From NCBI GenBank assembly GCA_036558265.1, contig DATBFY010000604.1, forward strand, positions 1 to 6,242: DNA of 6,242 nucleotides, given 5' to 3'. Source of the stretch: RYN-433 sp036558265. GTDB taxonomy: Bacteria; Planctomycetota; Phycisphaerae; Tepidisphaerales; Tepidisphaeraceae. Made by a program: the position numbers and the translations under genes. Positions 1 through 5,812 of the stretch are shown here, one piece after another (the first letter of the stretch is position 1; every line of letters starts with the position of its first letter). The notes under the pieces were generated by a model, which was given only the letters and a program-made list of their open reading frames with translations, did not search any database and was not told where the DNA came from.

Positions 1-286
1 GGTTCGCCGAACATAGCGACTGAATTTGTTGCATTACTTTTGTCCGAGACCACTAGCCGGCGCCTCCTATTTAACTGCGCTGAACGTCGACCAGCTCCGA
101 ACGCGCGCGACGAGCGGCCCCACATAGCCGCCTCCTTCCCAAAATGTTTCACGACTGCCCGAAACGAAGTGCCGAGAACTCAGATGTACCGTTGCGAAAC
201 TCCTTGTAGCGATTCATCGAACTCAAAGCAACGTAAATATCAATCTGTCGCAACGGAAGTGAACCGGCAAACCCGAGGAAATACAA
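1..286. other. No recognisable gene; lower-GC stretch
   Basis: Counting the first 300 bases gives about 54% G+C, clearly below the comEC region. A plus-strand frame from a TTG at position 40 to 435 exists, but it has no ribosome binding site and no protein-like pattern, and it runs antisense through the terminator hairpin and the DUF3775-like gene. A short hyphenated palindrome GTTCG-C-CGAAC lies at 2-12. No RNA gene, repeat array or insertion-sequence end was seen. Confidence 0.55.
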
Positions 287-319
287 TGGTCGGGGCGTGG
301 GTAAAACCGCGCCCGACCA
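277..319 (-). terminator. Probable terminator after the DUF3775-like gene
   Basis: On the minus strand, 17 bases after the stop codon, TGGTCGGG pairs perfectly with CCCGACCA. Further pairing continues inside (CG/CG and GG/CC separated by a one-base bulge and a mismatch) around a loop with several T residues (319-287). The hairpin is followed by TTGTATTTCC, a modest T-rich tail. Position and stem strength favour a terminator for the cassette; the imperfect U tract keeps confidence moderate. Confidence 0.6.
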
Positions 320-336
320 ATCCAATTACCTTTTCC

Positions 337-669
337 TCAAAAGTCCAAACGCAATTTCGCCAGCCCACTGCGCAAATACTTGATCAACGGCCCCTTGGCC
401 AGCATCTGACGTGCTACGACTCCTGTGTCATTTGACGCCGTGTCGCCGAGCGCCCGCAGCACGCCCGCCAATGTCTTGTGATCGCCTCGGCCCAGATACA
501 TCACGGCGAGGAGTCCTCCCGCCATCTCCGCCGGCAATCCAGCAACAAATGTCACAAACGGCTTGACAGATTGCTCTCCTCGATCGCCATGCCCGACTTC
601 GATCAGGCCGATTGCCCGTTCCACCACGGCGGTCAAATCCTTCAGGTCTCGCTGTTCGAAGCTACCCAC
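337..669 (-). CDS. Small DUF3775-like protein of unknown function
   Basis: This encodes 110 residues from a GTG start at 669, chosen because AGGAG lies six bases upstream. The N-terminal part (residues 5-30, EQRDLKDLTAVVERAIGLIEVGHGD) looks like a helix. The C-terminal part carries the pattern I associate with the DUF3775 family: LLAVMYLGRGD (53-63), a middle helix, then ARQMLAKGPLIKYLRSGLAKL (86-106), which resembles the family's '(L/Y)LGRGD ... L...P.L..YL..GL' arrangement. The match is from memory and should be treated as a family suggestion. No catalytic function is known to me for this family. It is soluble and mostly helical by composition, with no cysteines. It is the last gene of the presumed recombinase cassette, 79 bp after the small acidic gene, and a hairpin follows 17 bases after its TGA stop codon. 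Confidence 0.75.
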   Translation of the reverse strand: MGSFEQRDLKDLTAVVERAIGLIEVGHGDRGEQSVKPFVTFVAGLPAEMAGGLLAVMYLGRGDHKTLAGVLRALGDTASNDTGVVARQMLAKGPLIKYLRSGLAKLRLDF

Positions 670-748
670 GGGACACTCCTCATTTGGACGCGTTGCTCAC
701 TCCCAGAAGCGAATTCCCCAGCATCCATCCGTTTTCTCAGCATTGGCA

Positions 749-1102
749 TCAGTGACCCTGTCTCTCGTTGCCATCGTCTGTCGTGTTCGCGCGCTTGCCA
801 TCAGCCGGCGCCCGATCCACGTCGGCGTTATCGCGGCCCAGCCGGCGTGCCACCTCTTCCGCCAGACGTTCCAAAAGCTCTTTGAGAGTGGCAGCTTGCT
901 TGCCGCTGTCGGCAGCGTCGGCAGCACGAGCGTTACCCGCCTCAATACGTCGGGGCGCTCGGTACTTCGGGCGGTACCTGATCGTCAGATCGTCCGCATC
1001 GTCCCAATAATCATCCTCCAGTTGTCCTCCGTCTCGTTGGGTGTTGTTCAAATCGTCCTGGTCCATCCCTTGATCATCCTCGTCATTGTGCTCATCGTGC
1101 AT
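749..1102 (-). CDS. Small acidic protein of unknown function
   Basis: This encodes 117 residues if started at the ATG at 1102, which has GGGAG eight bases upstream. The frame stays open further upstream to a possible start at 1189, but that would lie inside the recombinase terminator and run through the leader hairpin, so the shorter start is preferred. The first 40 residues are extremely acidic (MHDEHNDEDDQGMDQDD, then EDDYWDDADD). A short basic patch (IRYRPKYRAPRRIEAGNARA, 41-60) follows, then a predicted amphipathic helix (TLKELLERLAEEVARRLGRD, 72-91) and a polar tail. No enzyme motif, signal peptide or membrane segment is visible. The basic patch and helix could mediate binding to nucleic acid or to another protein, but this is speculation. 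It lies between the recombinase and a DUF3775-like gene on the same strand, 79 bp before the latter. That it is a real gene is supported by its ribosome binding site and structured composition, not by a recognised family. Confidence 0.65.
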   Translation of the reverse strand: MHDEHNDEDDQGMDQDDLNNTQRDGGQLEDDYWDDADDLTIRYRPKYRAPRRIEAGNARAADAADSGKQAATLKELLERLAEEVARRLGRDNADVDRAPADGKRANTTDDGNERQGH

Positions 1103-1118
1103 TGGTAGTGCTCCCATC

Positions 1119-1142
1119 GGGCGCCGGTTTGGTCCGGCGCCC
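1119..1142 (-). promoter_or_regulatory. Perfect leader hairpin directly upstream of the small acidic protein gene
   Basis: A perfect 9-bp stem, GGGCGCCGG with CCGGCGCCC, encloses a 6-base loop. On the minus strand it ends three bases before the GGGAG ribosome binding site (1115-1111) of the following gene. It has no U tract in the gene direction, so it is not a standard terminator for the minus strand; on the plus strand it is followed only by TCTTT. Possible roles are mRNA 5'-end protection, control of ribosome access or a protein binding site. The structure is certain; the role is inferred. Confidence 0.6.
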
Positions 1143-1156
1143 TCTTTCACCTGTGT

Positions 1157-1198
1157 GCAAAAAGAACGACGCCCCGGTGCGCTAGCCACCGGGGCGTC
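1157..1198 (-). terminator. Intrinsic terminator of the recombinase gene
   Basis: On the minus strand, starting 36 bases after the recombinase TAG codon, a perfect 12-bp stem (GACGCCCCGGTG pairing with CACCGGGGCGTC, 1198-1187 with 1179-1168) with a 7-base loop is followed by GTTCTTTTTG. The G/C-rich stem and the U tract match a rho-independent terminator closely. It lies upstream of the next small gene, so that gene either depends on read-through or has its own promoter, which was not found. Confidence 0.88.
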
Positions 1199-1233
1199 AT
1201 GGCAAGAAAAGAAGGTGACAGCGATTCCAGAGG

Positions 1234-2967
1234 CTAGGCCGCGTCTGACGCGGGATAGCCGGCCGCTCCACGGCCCGTATCGTCCTCGTTCGCTGGCGCA
1301 GGCTTACTACCTGCGGCCGGTTCAATGCCGATTGCCGATTCGGCGTCCAACTCCTCCAATGCGTCGATCGCCGCTTCGCTCCCGTCATCAACCTGCGGCT
1401 CGTCCTCGAACCGGCCCAGCGGCTCGAACCGATAGCGGACGTGTTGGTGTCGGCGCAGCCGTTTGCTGTCCGACGGCGGCTCGGCCACCTGGACGTAGGC
1501 CTCCGACAGGTCCAGCTCTGCCATCCGGCGGTGTAGCCGGACGGCACGCTGGACGGCTGGCTCCGTCACTCCCAGTTCGGCGGCGATCGACTTCAGGGTG
1601 ATGCCCTCGCTCTCGGCCAATCGTCGTACGACCTCCGCCCGATACGCCTCCCGCTGTGGGGGATCGAACAGGTCAACCTCCAGCTCACGGGACAATCGCT
1701 GCTGAAGGCCCGGTACCGCGTTCCCGCCTATGACCAAGGGCGCCAGGTTCAGCGTGAAGCGGACACGCAGGACAAGTGCGCTGCCCTGATCACACAACCG
1801 GTACGGAAACAGGACGAGCCTTGGAATCAGCCGCTTGATGCGCCGTACGAACTCGCCGTCATTGGTCGCCAGGTCCGTGAAGGCGGCCCGGGCGGTCGCC
1901 TTAATCTGCTCCAGCGGCGGGACGGTGATCGGGACACCGGCCGCACGCTCGGCCTCCTTGCGGGCGATCGCAAGGTCTTCACGTTCCTGTTCGATCCGGT
2001 CAAGGTCCTTCTTTAGCATGCTAGACGGTCCGAGCTCCCGCAGGGATTTGAGCAGGTTCTGCCCGTGTCGTTCGAGCGTCGCGACGCGCCGGTCGATCTC
2101 GGTCATTCGCCGCCGCCGATCACCATTGACGTCCTCAACCTGACGGCGGACCATCGCCAGGAACTCCTCATCGAAGTCGGGGAGCGCCTCGATCTCGGCC
2201 AACACCTTGGCTGCGATCCGCCGGGCGGTATCCGGGCCGTCCAAGCTGACGCTGTTCCAGCAGCAGTGCTGCTTGGCCCCCTTGCAGATCAGGTGGTCCT
2301 TACGCCCGTGCGCACCGTAGTTGAACAGTCGCCCACAGATCCCGCAGAAACAGTGCCCTCCCGGCCAGGTCGTCCGCCGTTTAGGTCGTCCGCGGCAGGG
2401 GTCCTGGCCTGCTGCGATCCCCTTGCGGCGGAAGCGGCCGTTCCGCTGATCCAGCAGACGAAGGACGCGGTCGTAGCGGTCAGGGTCGATGAACGCCAGG
2501 TGGGGGCACGTGCGGAAACGCGGCTGGTCACATTTCACGGACCGGCGACGACCGGTCTGGTTATGCTTGACGCAGTGCATCCGGTTGCGAACCCGCACGC
2601 CCTTGAGGATCGGGTTGTGCGTGATCCGCGACACCATCGCCCCGTCCCACCGATCCAGGTCGCAATAGGGTCCCACCGGCACGTTGTTCGCGTTCAACCA
2701 GTCGGCCACCTCGGTATAGGTCGCCCCATCCTCCAGCAGGGTGAACCAGCGGTCGAACACCGGTTCGGCATCAGGATCCTTCCGAACCTTGTCGTCGGTG
2801 TTCACGCCGGTCGGCACATAATGTTCACCCACCCATTGGCGGCCCAGATCACCCTGGTCACGGAGGCTCAGGACGTCCTGGTTCGGCCCACTGATCCGGG
2901 AGACGTCGAGCACGCGCAGCACGCGACCATCGCGGGGCGCCAATGGAGGGTTGAGCGAGTACTTCAT
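1234..2967 (-). CDS. Large serine recombinase with most of the catalytic domain deleted (probably inactive)
   Basis: Large serine recombinases cut and rejoin DNA at attachment sites using a resolvase-type N-terminal domain. Here residues 16-48 match only the start of that domain: RVLRVLDVSRISGPNQ, with the usual catalytic serine at Ser26 and the conserved Arg24, then SLRDQGDLGRQW. Around residues 50-53 the sequence jumps directly to GVNTDDKVRKDPDAEPVFDRWF (54-75), which begins the 'Recombinase' (PF07508-like) DNA-binding domain, running to about 180. The intervening 120-140 residues of the resolvase domain, which carry the other active-site arginines, are absent, yet the frame is intact. A zinc ribbon follows (Cys206/208/211, Cys228, Cys235/236), then a charged coiled-coil-like region (about 265-345), a helix-turn-helix-like segment (454-480, TLKSIAAELGVTEPAVQRAV) and a low-complexity acidic tail (520-577). 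The length of 577 residues is shorter than the roughly 700 expected. It has its own ribosome binding site and terminator. DNA binding may persist; strand exchange is unlikely. An assembly error or a divergent family with a reduced domain are alternatives. Confidence 0.9.
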   Translation of the reverse strand: MKYSLNPPLAPRDGRVLRVLDVSRISGPNQDVLSLRDQGDLGRQWVGEHYVPTGVNTDDKVRKDPDAEPVFDRWFTLLEDGATYTEVADWLNANNVPVGPYCDLDRWDGAMVSRITHNPILKGVRVRNRMHCVKHNQTGRRRSVKCDQPRFRTCPHLAFIDPDRYDRVLRLLDQRNGRFRRKGIAAGQDPCRGRPKRRTTWPGGHCFCGICGRLFNYGAHGRKDHLICKGAKQHCCWNSVSLDGPDTARRIAAKVLAEIEALPDFDEEFLAMVRRQVEDVNGDRRRRMTEIDRRVATLERHGQNLLKSLRELGPSSMLKKDLDRIEQEREDLAIARKEAERAAGVPITVPPLEQIKATARAAFTDLATNDGEFVRRIKRLIPRLVLFPYRLCDQGSALVLRVRFTLNLAPLVIGGNAVPGLQQRLSRELEVDLFDPPQREAYRAEVVRRLAESEGITLKSIAAELGVTEPAVQRAVRLHRRMAELDLSEAYVQVAEPPSDSKRLRRHQHVRYRFEPLGRFEDEPQVDDGSEAAIDALEELDAESAIGIEPAAGSKPAPANEDDTGRGAAGYPASDAA

Positions 2968-2972
2968 CGCTG

Positions 2973-2981
2973 CCCCCTTCC
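2973..2981 (-). promoter_or_regulatory. Ribosome binding site of the recombinase gene
   Basis: The minus strand reads GGAAGGGGG, then five bases, then the ATG at 2967. This purine-rich Shine-Dalgarno-like sequence fixes the start codon. It agrees with the protein, since the residues after this Met (KYSLNPPLAPRDGRVLRVL) look like the normal N-terminal lead-in to the first strand of the resolvase domain. Confidence 0.65.
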
Positions 2982-3158
2982 GTCCCGGCCTGCGCCGGAA
3001 TGCGTTGCGGCGATCGTCGAAATACTTTGCTGGAACTCTGCTAGATCGAGCGTGAATGAGCGGTCGATATCATGAATCGACGTGAACCGTCCCTGCGCCC
3101 TAAGTGATGTTCGGCGTGAGACTTCGCCGCTCTTCGGCAGCGGTCGTGCACCATCGTG

Positions 3159-3195
3159 AAAAGCCCCCCATCGAACCCGGGGTTTTGTTTTTTTT
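3159..3195. terminator. Candidate intrinsic terminator after comEC, stronger in the plus direction
   Basis: Read on the plus strand, AAAA-G-CCCC (3159-3167) can pair with GGGG-TTTT (3179-3186), with the G at 3163 as a bulge. The pairing is followed by a further run of eight T residues (3188-3195). This looks like a terminator for plus-strand transcription, although no plus-strand gene was found to the left. Read in the comEC direction, the same hairpin lies just after the comEC stop codon, but only four T residues follow it. It would therefore be a weak or bidirectional terminator that helps separate comEC from the recombinase gene. The short G/C core makes this a tentative call. Confidence 0.4.
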
Positions 3196-3207
3196 GCGCG
3201 CAGTCCT

Positions 3208-5721
3208 TCACGGCGTCCTTTTGAACGTGGACACCTCCAGCCGCCCATCGTGCGTCACGCGAACGGTAATCGCGCCGCCGCGGTCCGTGCGGTAGAGGCG
3301 CCGGCCCTGTTCGACGACCAGGCGGTCGAACGCGCGCTGCTTCCCGCTCAGCGTGCGGTCGTTGGACGATAAGACCATGCGGGCGCCTACCGCGTCGAGA
3401 AAGCGTCCCGTCGTCTCCTCCGCGCTCCCGTGGTGCGGGGCGACCACGACGTCGGCGTTCAAACCGCCGGCGTCTGCGATCAGCGACAGCTCGGCGTTCC
3501 GCTGAATGTCGCCCGTAAACAGGATCGACCGTCCCCGGCAGGTCAGGCGCATCACCTGGCAGGAGTCGTTGGCGTCGAGCATGGCGCCACCCGGCGGCCA
3601 GAGCACCTCCAGCGCACACTGATCGTCCAACGGTACCGTCTGACCTTGCGTGACGGTCTTCACCGGACATTTCAACTCGTCGAGCCTGTGCAGCATCAGC
3701 CGGGCCGGATAATTCTTCGCCGCATGCTGGTGGAATTGCGGCGTGACCAGCACCTGGCGCACGCCGTAATCCTCCGCGGTCCGCGCGACCGCGCCGAAAT
3801 GATCGAAGTTCGCGTGACTGACGTAGACCGCCTCGACCCGCCTCACCCCCTCGTGCCGCAGGAACGGTTCGATGCACCGGCGCTCAAGGTCGGCGTAGGA
3901 CGACGAGCCGGCGTCGATGAGGAACGTCTTGCCCGTCGGCGTCTCGACCACCGCGCACTGACCGGCGCCGACCGAGAGGAGCGTAACCTTGAGCGCTCCG
4001 CCGGTCCCGCCGCGCGGCGCAAAGCCGAGCAGTAGCGGGAGCATGAAGGCGGCCGTGAACGCCGCCCCGGCGCCGCCGCGCAGCATCCACTTCACGCGCG
4101 TCCGCGCCGTCGGGATCAGCGGCAGCGCCAGGAACGCGTAGTAGACGAGGATCACCAGGATCGGCAGCGCCGGGAGCGGCACGTCACTGCCGGGGATCTT
4201 CGCCAGGCCCGCCACGCCCAGCCGCATCCCCTCGACCGGCAGCAGCGCCAACCACGCCCACGCCGGCGCAAACCACGGCAAGAGCAGCGTCAGCACGACC
4301 TTCAGCAGGCCCGCGATCATCGACAGGAACACCGGGATCGCCAGCAGCATCCCCGCCGGCACCGCCCACGGGTTCAACTGGTCGAAATGCTCGACGATCA
4401 GCGGCGCCGAAACCGCCCAGGCGACCAGCCCCGTCGCCGCCGCCTCCAACAGCTTGTGCTTGCCGTACCGCCGGATCGACTGCATCCGCGTCGGCGCGAC
4501 CCCGGCCGCCATCAGCGCGCGCTCGTCCTCGTCCTGGCGGTCCAGGAACCGCGTGAGTCGCGTCGCGCAAACCATCAGCCCCAGCACCGTGAGAAAGCTC
4601 AGCTCGAACCCGGCGTTATACAGGTCCAGCGGATGCACCAGCAACATAACGAAAATCGTAAACGCCAGCAACTGGATCCCGTCCACCGCCCGGCGGAAGA
4701 CCACCCCCACCCCGAAGCACAGGCACAGGATGATCGACCGCACGACCGGCGGGGCGGGCAGCGCAACCGTGCCGTACAGCAGCACGAACCCCATCATCAC
4801 GATCGCCGAAACGCGCGGCGAGAACCGCACCAGCCGGCAGAGCAGGAAGACCACGCCGCCCAGCACCGCCACGTGCATCCCGCTGATCGACAGGTGGTGG
4901 CTGGTCCCCGTGCGCTGGAAGTCCGCCTGGATGTCCCGCAGTTGCGGATCGGAATCGCCCAGCAACAGCGCCCGCAACAGCGCGTGATCGACGGACTGCT
5001 TCTCCGAAAATCCCTTCGCCAGCGCCGCCCGGGCGCGCTCGCGAAGCCAGTTGATGGGCGCAAGGCCACCCCTGCCCGCCAGGATCCTTATGTTCTGCGG
5101 CTCCGGAGCGTCGATCGACGCCAGGATCCGCTGCTCGCGGTAGTACCTCTGCCAGTCGAACTGACCCGGGTTCATCGCCGGCGCCGGTCGCGACAACATC
5201 CCCAGCACACGCACTCGCTGACCATACGCCAGGCCGCGACGGGGCGGGCTCACCTGGAGCAGGATCTCGCCGCTCGCGTCGCGCCAGCCGTCCCACGTTT
5301 TGACCCGCCGCACGACCCCTGAAGTAACCTGCCGCGGCGGTAATGGCCGCCCGCTCGGTGAGGCGCTGTTCAGCACCCGCGGCGGCTGATCGATCACCAC
5401 CTCCACCTCGGCCAGGCGCGCCTCGTCGCTCGTGTATCCCGCAATGTGATCGGCCGCGAAGTGAAAGTGTTCGAGCTGCGCGACCCCCAGGCCGAGCAAT
5501 CCAATGGAAATGGCGATTGATAGGGTGGAAAGTCTGGCCCAACGCAGGCAGGCCAGCGAGACGATCGTCCCTGCGACCGCCGCCCCCAGCCACGCCTTTG
5601 GCAGGTCCGGAACGATCGGATGCGCCAGGATGCCCGCGATCAGCGTCGCCGCCGCCGACACCGCCGGTCGGCGGGATAGAACGCCCAGCCTCGCCTCCAC
5701 TTCGTCCGTATCGCTCGCCAT
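3208..5721 (-). CDS. comEC: ComEC/Rec2 family DNA internalization (competence) channel protein
   Basis: ComEC forms the inner-membrane channel that takes up single-stranded DNA during natural transformation. The 837-residue length is normal for the three-part architecture. Residues 20-85 hold about three membrane helices. Residues 100-215 form a soluble DUF4131/OB-like region, including an MNPGQFDWQRYYREQRI stretch typical of the family. The competence domain (about 245-540) begins with ALLLGD (251-256) and the hallmark HHLSISGMHV (275-284), followed by multiple hydrophobic helices. After a last helix near 550-566, the metallo-beta-lactamase-like domain (about 577-830) shows LIDAG (601-605), SHANFDH (635-641), FTGD (735-738), APHHGS (761-766) and the terminal RTDRGGAITV. 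Its metal-site residues look largely intact, so a nuclease role is plausible but not shown. The ATG at 5721 has no clear Shine-Dalgarno sequence, but no upstream in-frame start is visible. The upstream neighbour is a redoxin-like gene. Family assignment is secure; competence of the host is not proven. Confidence 0.96.
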   Translation of the reverse strand: MASDTDEVEARLGVLSRRPAVSAAATLIAGILAHPIVPDLPKAWLGAAVAGTIVSLACLRWARLSTLSIAISIGLLGLGVAQLEHFHFAADHIAGYTSDEARLAEVEVVIDQPPRVLNSASPSGRPLPPRQVTSGVVRRVKTWDGWRDASGEILLQVSPPRRGLAYGQRVRVLGMLSRPAPAMNPGQFDWQRYYREQRILASIDAPEPQNIRILAGRGGLAPINWLRERARAALAKGFSEKQSVDHALLRALLLGDSDPQLRDIQADFQRTGTSHHLSISGMHVAVLGGVVFLLCRLVRFSPRVSAIVMMGFVLLYGTVALPAPPVVRSIILCLCFGVGVVFRRAVDGIQLLAFTIFVMLLVHPLDLYNAGFELSFLTVLGLMVCATRLTRFLDRQDEDERALMAAGVAPTRMQSIRRYGKHKLLEAAATGLVAWAVSAPLIVEHFDQLNPWAVPAGMLLAIPVFLSMIAGLLKVVLTLLLPWFAPAWAWLALLPVEGMRLGVAGLAKIPGSDVPLPALPILVILVYYAFLALPLIPTARTRVKWMLRGGAGAAFTAAFMLPLLLGFAPRGGTGGALKVTLLSVGAGQCAVVETPTGKTFLIDAGSSSYADLERRCIEPFLRHEGVRRVEAVYVSHANFDHFGAVARTAEDYGVRQVLVTPQFHQHAAKNYPARLMLHRLDELKCPVKTVTQGQTVPLDDQCALEVLWPPGGAMLDANDSCQVMRLTCRGRSILFTGDIQRNAELSLIADAGGLNADVVVAPHHGSAEETTGRFLDAVGARMVLSSNDRTLSGKQRAFDRLVVEQGRRLYRTDRGGAITVRVTHDGRLEVSTFKRTP

Positions 5722-5812
5722 CGCGGCGCGAAGCGTACCCGAGGCGGCGTTCGGAGGACAAAAGAATTTGCAATAACCCCGTTGCTCCGCACACCTCGCC
5801 CCGCCCCCGCGA

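Larger units (their letters stand above)
2968..3207. other. Intergenic region between comEC and the recombinase gene
   Basis: This 240-bp stretch holds a hairpin with a T run near comEC (3159-3195) and the recombinase ribosome binding site at its other end. The promoter for the recombinase should lie here, but no convincing -35/-10 pair could be picked out. An imperfect inverted repeat (TCGAT / ATCGA around TCATGAT on the minus strand, near 3069-3085) is the only other structure noticed. If the recombinase came from an integrative element, an attachment site would be expected close to its gene, and this is a candidate location only by position. A minus-strand frame spanning 2964-3248 overlaps both neighbours and is not supported as a gene. 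Confidence 0.5.

Noticed and set aside
40..435. Plus-strand 131-codon frame at the left edge
   Set aside because: It has a TTG start without a ribosome binding site and no protein-like pattern, and it passes through the antisense terminator hairpin and the 3' end of a better-supported gene.
642..749. A 35-codon minus-strand frame starting at a TGATG overlap with the small acidic gene
   Set aside because: It runs into the DUF3775-like gene in another frame and has no recognisable features. The downstream gene has its own ribosome binding site, so the overlap is probably chance.
2065..3075. Long plus-strand open frame (336 codons) opposite the recombinase
   Set aside because: It is antisense to a clearly recognisable protein, has no family-like pattern and is rich in His/Arg/Pro, as expected for a GC-rich shadow frame.
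3164..3186. GGTTCGAT on the minus strand resembling a tRNA T-loop, which could be a tRNA 3' fragment used as an attachment site
   Set aside because: The T-arm does not close properly (no C after the loop to pair with the G before it), and no acceptor or anticodon arm is present nearby.
2964..3248. Minus-strand frame of 94 codons whose stop overlaps the recombinase start as ATGA
   Set aside because: The stop-start overlap hints at translational coupling, but the frame begins inside comEC, crosses the hairpin with the T run, has no good internal start and looks like no known family.
4387..5322. Long plus-strand open frame (311 codons) opposite comEC
   Set aside because: The composition is almost entirely Arg, Gln, His and Pro, a typical antisense artefact of high-GC codon use; comEC on the other strand is certain.
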